A DNA stretch of 64,000 nucleotides from Amorphoplanes digitatis (GTDB lineage: Bacteria > Actinomycetota > Actinomycetes > Mycobacteriales > Micromonosporaceae): positions 2,412,501-2,476,500 of the forward strand of contig NZ_JACHNH010000001.1 in the NCBI RefSeq assembly GCF_014205335.1, given 5' to 3'. The notes beneath the pieces were generated by a model. It was not told the origin of the DNA. It searched no databases and saw nothing but the letters and a program-made list of their open reading frames with translations. Both the position numbers and the translations under genes were made by a program. Positions 58,258-64,000 of the stretch are shown one piece after another; position 1 is the stretch's first letter, and each line of letters begins with the position of its first letter.

Positions 58258-59142
58258 ATGCAGGACGATGACGAGGCGCCATCCGCGAAGCCGCTGCGCA
58301 TCGGTGGATGGTTGCCGCCGGTCAGCGCTGTGGATCCGGCGACGCAGGACTCAGTGGCCCGTGCGACGACATCGGTTCCCGGAGCGGAGACGGCTGGTGG
58401 GCGGCCGTCGGTCGGCCGGACGGGCACGCGAGCCGCACGGCGCCGGGCGTTGGCCCTGGCGCAACGCAGAGGCGGTGTCATCGGCGCCGCCGCCACGATC
58501 ACCGTCCTCGGGGTGGCTGGCGGCCTGGTCGCCGTGATCTCCCCGTCCGAACCCCCGGCCGCGGTGGCCCAGCCGCCGCAGCCCGCTGCGGCCACTCCGC
58601 CGCCCGCTGCCGACCCGTCCGACTCCTCGCCGTCCCCGTCGCAGAGTTCGGCGACAGCTTCGGTTTCGGCTTCGCAAGCCCCCGTCGGCCGCCCGACGGC
58701 CTCGGAAGGCTCACCCAGCCCCGAGGCCCGGACCGAATCCGCGCGGCCGGCACCGTTCCAGGCGACCTACGAGGCGGAGTCACCGCGCAACGTGATGGGA
58801 GGAAAAGCCCGGCCGTTGCCGCGCGACGACGCCTCCGACGGCCTCGTCGTGCGATTCGTCGGCAACGGCGAGGCGAACTTCCTGCGCTTCACGGGGTTGA
58901 CCGTGCCCGATTCCGGCATCTACAACGCCCGGGTGCAGTACATCTCCGGCGAACCGCGAGGGACAACCGTACTGGTCAACGGCCGCCTCGTGGAGAACCT
59001 CACATTCCCGGCCAGCCCCGACTGGTACACCGTGGACTCCCTGACCCTGCGCCTCACCCTGCACGCCGGAGCGAACACCATCGAGGTGCGCAACGACACC
59101 GACTACGCCCCCGACTTCGACCGCATCGACCTGACGCGCTGA
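58258..59142 (+). CDS. Membrane-anchored CBM6/35-like domain protein
   Basis: This 294-residue protein has a cytosolic N-terminus of about 70 residues and one membrane helix (about 78-98, GVIGAAATITVLGVAGGLVA). A Pro/Ser-rich linker (about 100-160) leads to a C-terminal CBM6/35-like sandwich: FQATYEAESPRNVMGGKARP, NFLRFTGLTVPDSGIYNARV, TVLVNGRLVENLTFPASPDW and NTIEVRNDTDYAPDFDRIDL. The ATG at 58258 has AGGACGG at a normal distance; another in-frame ATG lies at 58240. No catalytic domain is present, so a cell-surface carbohydrate-binding or signalling role is likely. It diverges from the RHS gene. Confidence 0.8.
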   Translation: MQDDDEAPSAKPLRIGGWLPPVSAVDPATQDSVARATTSVPGAETAGGRPSVGRTGTRAARRRALALAQRRGGVIGAAATITVLGVAGGLVAVISPSEPPAAVAQPPQPAAATPPPAADPSDSSPSPSQSSATASVSASQAPVGRPTASEGSPSPEARTESARPAPFQATYEAESPRNVMGGKARPLPRDDASDGLVVRFVGNGEANFLRFTGLTVPDSGIYNARVQYISGEPRGTTVLVNGRLVENLTFPASPDWYTVDSLTLRLTLHAGANTIEVRNDTDYAPDFDRIDLTR

Positions 59143-59160
59143 GAAGGCGTACATGAAGGG

Positions 59161-59176
59161 CCGGACCGCCGGCCGG
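59161..59176. terminator. Hairpin between convergent genes
   Basis: GGCCGG, a 4-nt loop ACCG, and CCGGCC form a perfect 6-bp stem. It lies 19 bp after the stop of the CBM-like gene and 18 bp before the stop of the small minus-strand gene, a typical place for a bidirectional terminator. Confidence 0.45.
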
Positions 59177-59193
59177 GTCAAGTTGATGTGCCG

Positions 59194-59373
59194 TCAGGTC
59201 GAGGCCAGGCGCAGTGCGCGGGTGTCCAGTACGTCGTCGTGGCGGGCGATTTCCTGGCCGTTCTGGTAGACGGTCACCCCGCCTCGCCACGGGCAGTATG
59301 AGACCCGCTCGTATCTGCTCACGGTGTCGTCGTGGTGTCTGATTTCGAGGACGTCTGCTGGGGTGTGTGCCAT
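59194..59373 (-). CDS. Small hypothetical protein (59 aa)
   Basis: This short frame has good actinobacterial codon usage: MAHTPADVLEIRHHDDTVSR, then YERVSYCPWRGGVTVYQNGQ and EIARHDDVLDTRALRLAST. It has a beta-rich pattern (GGVTVYQNGQEIARHDD) like a small single-sheet domain. It follows another small minus-strand gene (59419-59574) by about 45 bp and may be co-transcribed with it. No family recognised; confidence is limited by length. Confidence 0.45.
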   Translation of the reverse strand: MAHTPADVLEIRHHDDTVSRYERVSYCPWRGGVTVYQNGQEIARHDDVLDTRALRLAST

Positions 59374-59418
59374 CAGTCGGCCCGCCGGGCGTCCCGGGTG
59401 CGGGGTGGTCGGTGGTGT

Positions 59419-59574
59419 TCACGCATGGGCGCGCTCCCGGCCTTCAGCCTGTGCCGTCCGGGCGCGGGCGGCGATCTCGTAGTTCGCGCGGGAGTCGGTG
59501 TACGGCCACGCCTCCCGGAGTGCGGTGTCGCGGATGGCGCGTTCCTCGTCGACGTTCGGGCTACGCTGGCGCAT
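59419..59574 (-). CDS. Small hypothetical protein (51 aa)
   Basis: Starts at an ATG preceded by GAGGAAAGCGAC. The product MRQRSPNVDEERAIRDTALR followed by EAWPYTDSRANYEIAARART is mostly helical and charged. No family is recognised. The ribosome-binding site and codon pattern support a real small gene; the longer frame upstream (to 59628) lacks a signal. Confidence 0.45.
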   Translation of the reverse strand: MRQRSPNVDEERAIRDTALREAWPYTDSRANYEIAARARTAQAEGRERAHA

Positions 59575-59784
59575 GTCGCTTTCCTTCCTCGGGATGGGTG
59601 CGGCAGGGGCTGTGAACTCGCCCCACAATTCGTTGTACGGTGCGTGCCGGTCCGATTACCGGCTGGTCGGCCAGCGCGGCGCGATTCCGGGAGAAACGCG
59701 CGCCCGCTCCTCCGCAGGGATTACGGCGGGGTCCTGTCGGATGAGCATCGAGGAGCCGGCGGACGTGGGTCGTAGCCTTCCGGA

Positions 59785-60300
59785 ATGACCCTCGGCGAAC
59801 CCGAAGATCGCGACTCGCTTCGCGTCCAGATGCAGCAGTCCATTGAGACGTTCCGGCACCTGACGACGCTGTTCGTCCAGTGCACCGGGTTTCTGATCGC
59901 GGCCGGCGGGCTGCTGTTCGGCTACGGCCTGGCCCAGCAGAAGGCGGCTCCGCTGCTCTTGGCGGGCCTGGCGCCGCTGGGCATCATCGTCGTGCTGATG
60001 TTGATCCTGTCGCACGGGCTACCCGTGGCGTTTGTCGCCATCAGGAGCGAGGAGCGGCTTCTTCCCGGCGAAGCCACCGTCGGCCGGACCTACTTCATGA
60101 CCAAATATCCGCTCGCCTACTCCTGGATAGCGCCCTTGCTGCACATGGAAGAGGACGACCGAAACCGGATGCTGGCCAGCCCGCCGCTGCGCGGCATGCG
60201 GGGCGCGAAGGCCGTCGTGGTCTCGCTGGTGATCGGATCGATCGCTCAGTTCGCCCTGTTCCTCGTCGCGTTGATCTGGTTCGACTATCGGTTCATGTAG
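59785..60300 (+). CDS. Hypothetical membrane protein
   Basis: This 171-residue protein has an N-terminal amphipathic helix (DSLRVQMQQSIETFRHLTTL). Two adjacent membrane helices lie at about 33-52 (TGFLIAAGGLLFGYGLAQQ) and 57-75 (LLLAGLAPLGIIVVLMLIL). A cytosolic loop (YPLAYSWIAPLLHMEEDDRN) and a C-terminal membrane helix (VVSLVIGSIAQFALFLVALI) complete it. The pattern resembles small RipA/Rv-type membrane proteins of unknown function. I cannot name a family. It has no evident operon partner; the remnant to its right lies on the opposite strand. Confidence 0.75.
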   Translation: MTLGEPEDRDSLRVQMQQSIETFRHLTTLFVQCTGFLIAAGGLLFGYGLAQQKAAPLLLAGLAPLGIIVVLMLILSHGLPVAFVAIRSEERLLPGEATVGRTYFMTKYPLAYSWIAPLLHMEEDDRNRMLASPPLRGMRGAKAVVVSLVIGSIAQFALFLVALIWFDYRFM

Positions 60301-60320
60301 GAGCCGGCGCGGCGGGTCGG

Positions 60321-60627
60321 TCAGACGGCCGCGAGGCAGAGGGCGGCCAGGATGGCGACGATGGGCAGGACAGGATCAGGATTCTGCTGTCGGCCTCCAT
60401 GGCCTCGGCCAGGTCCTCCGGCAGGCGCGGATCGATCAGCCCGTTCGGGTCCTGCACCACGCGACGAAGTAGACCGCCAGGATCTGCCCGGACCACACGC
60501 GGGTGCCGACCATCGCGTCGGCGTCGGATCGGACCCAGGTCGTGGCCACCGGCACGATCAGGGCGGTGCAGAGCAGGAGGACGACCAGGTAGAGGGGAGC
60601 AATCGCGAGATCAGCCCGCGGACGCAT
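60321..60627 (-). pseudogene. Frameshifted small membrane-protein gene
   Basis: Three frames carry one continuous membrane-protein pattern. MRPRADLAIAPLYLVVLLLC to VWSGQILAVYFVAW is followed, in another frame, by VVQDPNGLIDPRLPEDLAEA and MEADSRILIL. A third frame then gives PIVAILAALCLAAV and a TGA at 60321. Two small indels therefore split an approximately 100-residue protein with a membrane helix at each end. Either a genuine pseudogene or sequencing errors would explain it. It converges on the hypothetical membrane gene, which ends at 60300. Confidence 0.55.
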
Positions 60628-60645
60628 GCGGAAACGCTGTCGGGC

Positions 60646-61089
60646 TTACTGGAAGTCGCAGCCGGGGTTCGGGTCGTCGACCGACAAGGGGCTGCCGGCC
60701 GGCAGGACGTAGAGCACGTCGAGCACCACCGCGGTGGCGCCGAGGTTGCGGCCGATGTGCACGTTGCCCGGGCCGGCCGGTTCCACGATGGCGGAGCCGG
60801 CCGGGTAGACGCCGTCGGACGCGCAGGTCGCGTCGAAGTGGCTCAGCGTGCCCTGCCGGACCCGCGCGTACAGGGTGCCGTCGTGGTGGTGCCAGCCGGT
60901 GGCCTGCCCGGCCGGCAGGGTGACCTCTCGCAGGACGAAGTCGGTGTCGCCGGCGGTGTGCTGCCAGATGATCCGGCCGGACACTCCGGGGCCCGGCGGG
61001 GTGGCGTGTGCGGCACCGCCGATGAGGGTGCCGCCCGCGATGACGGCGGCGGCGAGCCCGGTCCGTAGGCCGTGACGCTTGATGGACAT
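60646..61089 (-). CDS. Secreted cupin-domain protein
   Basis: This 147-residue protein has a signal peptide (about 1-29, LAAAVIAGGTLIGGAAHAT) and one cupin domain: REVTLPAGQATGWHHHDGTL with the H-H-H metal-site run, ARVRQGTLSHFDATCASDGV, then SAIVEPAGPGNVHIGRNLGA and a final Cys (DPNPGCDFQ). Two exported Cys (C91-type and the terminal one) may form a disulfide. The ATG at 61089 follows AAGGATCTGTCACCC. Similar secreted actinobacterial cupins are common and of unknown function. It diverges from the deacetylase gene. Confidence 0.82.
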   Translation of the reverse strand: MSIKRHGLRTGLAAAVIAGGTLIGGAAHATPPGPGVSGRIIWQHTAGDTDFVLREVTLPAGQATGWHHHDGTLYARVRQGTLSHFDATCASDGVYPAGSAIVEPAGPGNVHIGRNLGATAVVLDVLYVLPAGSPLSVDDPNPGCDFQ

Positions 61090-61204
61090 CGGGTGACAGA
61101 TCCTTCCGCGGAGAACAACGGTCGGGTTCGGCACCGTGACCCTACACAGAACGAACGGACATCCCGGACCGTTCGCGGTGGCTTGCTCGTGCCATATTTG
61201 CGGC

Positions 61205-62155
61205 ATGTCGATCACGGGGCGGGTTGTCGCGTTCTGCGTGGTGGTGGTCCTGGCGGGGTGCGGCGCCGAGGATGCCCGGCCGGAGGCGTTGCCGGCGAGC
61301 GCGGCCGTGACCCCGTCCGCCGCGGCCCCGTCCACCGCGGCCCCATCCGCCGCGGCTCCGTCCGCCGCGGCTCCGTCCGCTCCTACGCTCGAGGCGGCGC
61401 CCGCACCGGTGGCCCGGCCCGGGGAACGCCCGCCGGGGGCGCTGCCGCCGGTGCGCCGGCACGGGCCCCGCGGGCCGAAGCGGGTGGCGCTGACCTTCGA
61501 CGCCGACATGACCGATGCCATGATCGCCCGGCTGCGGCGCGGCGCGGTCACCTCGTACGCGAATCTCACGCTGCTCGGCCAGCTGGAGCAGGGGGAGATA
61601 CCCGCGACGTTCTTCGTCACCGGCCAGTGGGCCGAGCAGTATCCGCAGGTGATGCGCCGGATCGCCGGGAATCCGCGGTTCGAGGTGGCCAACCACAGCT
61701 ACGAGCACGCCGCGTTCACGGCCGGTTGTTACACACTGCCGCAGCTGCCGGCGGCGAAGATGACCGACGACGTCGCCAGGACCTTTCGGACGCTGGAGCC
61801 GTTCGGCGGCCGGCAGACCCGGTACTTCCGGTTCCCGGGGCTGTGTCACGACCGGGCGGCGCTGCGGGCGCTGGCACCGCTCGGCGTGACCGTGATCGAC
61901 GGCGACGTGGTCAGCGGTGATCCGTTCGCGCGGAGCGCGGCGCCGGTGGTGCGGGCGGTGCTGTCGCAGGTGCGCCCGGGCTCGATCGTGATCATGCATC
62001 TCACCGAGGCGAACGCCCGGTACACCGACGAAGCGCTGCCGAAGATCCTCGCCGGGCTGCGCGAACGCGGCCTGGAGCCGGTCACCCTCTCGGAGCTGCT
62101 CGGCGAGCGGCCGGCACCGGCGACCCCGCCGAGTGCCGACCCGACGGTGGGCTGA
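61205..62155 (+). CDS. Polysaccharide deacetylase lipoprotein
   Basis: This 316-residue protein has a lipoprotein signal with lipobox VLAGC (Cys19), so it is anchored on the outer face of the membrane. A low-complexity Ala-Pro-Ser linker follows (about 35-65). Then comes a NodB-homology domain: VALTFDADMTDAMIARL with the metal-binding Asp, ATFFVTGQWAEQYPQVMRRI, NHSYEHAAF with the HxxxH metal ligands, FRFPGLCHD, and SIVIMHLTEANARYTDEALP with the catalytic His. It removes acetyl groups from a cell-wall or extracellular polysaccharide; the substrate is unknown. It is followed by a GH5-like membrane fusion gene 35 bp later. Confidence 0.9.
   Translation: MSITGRVVAFCVVVVLAGCGAEDARPEALPASAAVTPSAAAPSTAAPSAAAPSAAAPSAPTLEAAPAPVARPGERPPGALPPVRRHGPRGPKRVALTFDADMTDAMIARLRRGAVTSYANLTLLGQLEQGEIPATFFVTGQWAEQYPQVMRRIAGNPRFEVANHSYEHAAFTAGCYTLPQLPAAKMTDDVARTFRTLEPFGGRQTRYFRFPGLCHDRAALRALAPLGVTVIDGDVVSGDPFARSAAPVVRAVLSQVRPGSIVIMHLTEANARYTDEALPKILAGLRERGLEPVTLSELLGERPAPATPPSADPTVG
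61319..61378 (+). repeat. 15-bp tandem repeat in lipoprotein linker
   Basis: Four units of GCCGCGGCYCCGTCC (one or two substitutions in some units) encode AAPS-type repeats of the deacetylase linker. The repeat length can be expected to vary by slippage between strains, without frame change because each unit is 15 bp. Confidence 0.8.
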
Positions 62156-62168
62156 CAAAACCCGGAAC

Positions 62169-62183
62169 GCGAGTAATACTCGC
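62169..62183. promoter_or_regulatory. Short palindrome before the GH5 fusion gene
   Basis: GCGAGTAATACTCGC is a perfect 7-bp inverted repeat around one base, eight bases upstream of the ATG at 62191. It would sequester little of the ribosome-binding region but could be an operator or a weak terminator for the deacetylase gene, which ends at 62155. Confidence 0.4.
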
Positions 62184-62190
62184 GCCCACC

Positions 62191-64000
62191 ATGACCAGAA
62201 CCGATCTTGCCGGGTACCTGCGTGCGCGCTGGGCGGCGCCGCGGGTCCGGGCCGCCGCGGCCGCCGTCGTCATCCTCGTCGCCGTCCTCGCGGCCGCCGC
62301 CGCCACGGACCCCTCGGGCCTGCTCGCGCCGGTCGGCGGCCGGGGGCTGCCGCTGCTGGGCACCGGCGGCGTCTACCGCTGGGCGCCGCTGGTGGTCGGC
62401 CTCCCGGTCCTGCTCGCGGGCGTTGCCGTCCCGGCCTTCCTGATCGCCGGGTACGCGCGGGCCAGGTGGGTGTTCGCCGGCACCTGGATCGCGGTGATCG
62501 GCGCCGGTGCCTGTGCCACGGCCGCGACCGGTCTCGCCTCGGCCCTGCCGATGCTGGGGCCGCACCTGTCGGCCGGCGCCGCCCTGACGTACGCGCTCAG
62601 CACATGCGGCTTCGCGGCGGTCAAGTTCATCCTCGTCGGCCCGCTGGCCGCGGCCGGCGCGGCGCTCGCGGCCCGGTTCGGGCCGCGGCCGGTGCCCGGC
62701 GCCGGGAGCGGCGCGGCCGAGTCCTACCCGGTCGCCTCCGCCGCGGCGGTCATGGCGGTGGTGACCGGCCTGGCCGCGATCGGGCCGGCGGCGCACTGGT
62801 GGCTCGGGGGACCGGTCGGCTACTCGTTCGCCGGGTTCGTGGTCGCGCCGACCGCGGCCAACGGCGTCTTCGGCTTCCTCGCCGGCGTGGCGGTGTTCCT
62901 GGCGGTGTTCGCCGCGGCCGTGCGCCTGGCGCCGCGGCGGCCGCCGCGGGCCGGCCCGCTGACGGCGTCGGTGACCGTGGGCCTGGCGTCGGTGGTGGCG
63001 GGCCTCGGCCTCGGGGTGGTCGGCGCCGTCGTCGCCGCGATGCCCTGGTCGAACCGGCTCGACGGCGCGGGAGCGGACCAGTGGTGGCTCGCGACCTCGC
63101 TGATCAGCGTCGCGACCGGCGCCGGCTACGGCGCGGTGGTCGGCCTCATCGGCGCCGTCGTGGTCGCGGCCGGGTGGCGCCTGCGGTCGCGGTTCGTGCC
63201 GGTCGCGGCGATCGGCGTGCTCGTGCTGGCGCTCGCACCCGTGATCGGGGCGTCGGCTCCCGCCGGGCCGCCGGCCGTCGAGGCGGTACCGGCGTCCGGC
63301 GGCATGGAATACCTCCGGGTGCACCCGGCACCCGCCGGGGGCGGGCTCGCCACGATCGGCGATGTCACCGGCCGGCAGGTGATCCTGCGGGGCGTCAACG
63401 TGAACCAGCTGGTCGACTACCACCTGCGCGATCCGGCCGTTCCGGCCACGCGGCCGCCGGCCGACGGCGACTTCGCGCAGATGGCGGCGATGGGCTTCAA
63501 CGTCATCCGCCTCGGCATGTCCTGGTCGCGGCTGGAGCCCCGGCGGGGCACGTTCGACGAGTCCTACCTCGGCCAGATCCGGGCCGCGGTGGCCGGTGCG
63601 AAGGCACACGGGATCTACACCGTGCTGGACATGCACGAGGACGCGTGGGGCAACGCGCTCGCCCGCCCGTCCGAGGAGTGCGGCGGCGGGACGACCCCGA
63701 CCACCGGCTGGGACGGCGCGCCCGCGTGGGCGACCATCACCGACGGGACCGCGCACTGCCAGTTCATGGCCCGCGACCTGGCGCCGGCGGTGGCGACGGC
63801 GTTCGGGAACTTCTACACCGACCGCGACGGCATCCAGGGTGAACTCGTGCGCACGTGGGCGTTCGTCGCGCGGGCCTTCGCCGGCGAGCCCGCCGTGGCC
63901 GGCTACGACCTGCTCAACGAGCCCGGGATCGGTGCCAACCCGCCGATCAGCTCGGGGCTGCTGCTCGGGCGCTACTACGACGCCGCGATCACGGCGATCC
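62191..64000 (+). CDS. Polytopic membrane protein fused to GH5-type glycosidase (partial)
   Basis: The frame is open to the end of the window (603 codons visible). Residues 1 to about 370 are a polytopic membrane region with roughly 7-9 helices (e.g. AAAAAVVILVAVLAAAAA, ALVVGL-type PLVVGLPVLLAGVAVPAFLI, TVGLASVVAGLGLGVVGAVV). From about 372 a GH5 domain begins (MEYLRVHPAPAGGGLATIGD). It has RGVNVNQLVDYH, MGFNVIRLGMSWSRLEPRRG, GIYTVLDMHEDAWGNALARP, and the acid/base Glu577 in DLLNEPG. The pattern is close to the endoglycoceramidase branch. The nucleophile Glu lies beyond the window. An extracellular, membrane-tethered glycosidase is the likely form. Confidence 0.85.
   Translation, partial: MTRTDLAGYLRARWAAPRVRAAAAAVVILVAVLAAAAATDPSGLLAPVGGRGLPLLGTGGVYRWAPLVVGLPVLLAGVAVPAFLIAGYARARWVFAGTWIAVIGAGACATAATGLASALPMLGPHLSAGAALTYALSTCGFAAVKFILVGPLAAAGAALAARFGPRPVPGAGSGAAESYPVASAAAVMAVVTGLAAIGPAAHWWLGGPVGYSFAGFVVAPTAANGVFGFLAGVAVFLAVFAAAVRLAPRRPPRAGPLTASVTVGLASVVAGLGLGVVGAVVAAMPWSNRLDGAGADQWWLATSLISVATGAGYGAVVGLIGAVVVAAGWRLRSRFVPVAAIGVLVLALAPVIGASAPAGPPAVEAVPASGGMEYLRVHPAPAGGGLATIGDVTGRQVILRGVNVNQLVDYHLRDPAVPATRPPADGDFAQMAAMGFNVIRLGMSWSRLEPRRGTFDESYLGQIRAAVAGAKAHGIYTVLDMHEDAWGNALARPSEECGGGTTPTTGWDGAPAWATITDGTAHCQFMARDLAPAVATAFGNFYTDRDGIQGELVRTWAFVARAFAGEPAVAGYDLLNEPGIGANPPISSGLLLGRYYDAAITAI

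Noticed and set aside
61846..63756. 636-codon minus-strand frame
   Set aside because: It is antisense to the deacetylase and GH5 fusion genes and consists of Arg/Gly/Asp-rich repeats typical of shadow frames.
62133..63842. 569-codon plus-strand frame over the GH5 fusion
   Set aside because: It is in a different register from the frame that carries the GH5 motifs and membrane helices; its product is Arg/Gly-rich.
1..64000. tRNA, rRNA, riboswitch or phage attachment site
   Set aside because: No cloverleaf-type sequence with CCA end, rRNA segment, known riboswitch core, integrase or flanking attachment repeats was seen by reading both strands.

Overview
The window reads as chromosomal DNA of a high-GC actinomycete, most likely a Micromonosporaceae member of the Actinoplanes type. 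This is inferred from very high GC with G/C third codon positions, GTG/TTG starts, GAF-ANTAR and DUF5994-type stress proteins, CBM2-tagged secreted glycosidases, a perfect CebR-type operator, and an FxSxx-COOH peptide-maturation operon. No rRNA, tRNA, CRISPR array, insertion sequence or phage module was found.

Layout. 1-3956: the end of a molybdopterin oxidoreductase, a small membrane protein, an OmpR/histidine-kinase pair, a DM13 protein and a flavodoxin-like reductase. 3975-5979: a MarR regulator diverging from an azoreductase across two palindromic sites, then a mycothiol-dependent isomerase-like protein. 6133-13443: a stress/dormancy-flavoured stretch with a sigma region-2-only protein, a STAS protein, two GAF-ANTAR regulators, an Acg-type nitroreductase, a cupin, a DUF5994 protein, a LapA-like protein and a decayed phosphoketolase remnant. 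13780-19967: an unrecognised three-gene locus made of a coiled-coil protein, a 1223-residue helical protein and a membrane-tethered protein with a PD-(D/E)xK nuclease-like motif. This is the best candidate for an undescribed system. 20072-23344: an ECF sigma factor between two beta-propeller membrane proteins. 23373-28099: a TetR regulator with a self-sufficient CYP102-type P450, and an SCO6745-like protein. 28177-28781: two abutting gene remnants.

28800-39442 is a plant cell-wall degradation island. One operon (GH62-CBM2, then an alpha/beta hydrolase-CBM2) lies under a CebR-type box. A second operon (SGNH hydrolase-ricin, GH27-ricin, GH43-CBM6) diverges from a ricin-GH43 gene, and the two share a 16-bp operator and an inverted 30-bp promoter element. 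Together these would debranch and cut arabinoxylan and galactosylated polymers outside the cell.

39469-43860 holds a methyltransferase, a TetR/SDR pair, a hypothetical protein and an alpha/beta hydrolase whose 3' end runs antisense into the next operon. 43654-53512 (minus strand) is a tightly coupled seven-gene FxSxx-COOH system: precursor peptide, radical SAM FxsB, HExxH protein, AAC(3)-like enzyme, two TIR-like FxsC proteins, and the STAND/TPR protein FxsT. Each gene from fxsB to fxsT overlaps the next by 4 bp.

53760-58021 is an RHS polymorphic toxin with a nucleotidyltransferase-like tip and a 4-bp-overlapping putative immunity gene. 58258-64000 holds a membrane-anchored CBM protein, small proteins, a frameshifted membrane gene, a secreted cupin, a deacetylase lipoprotein, and the start of a polytopic-membrane/GH5 fusion that runs off the window.
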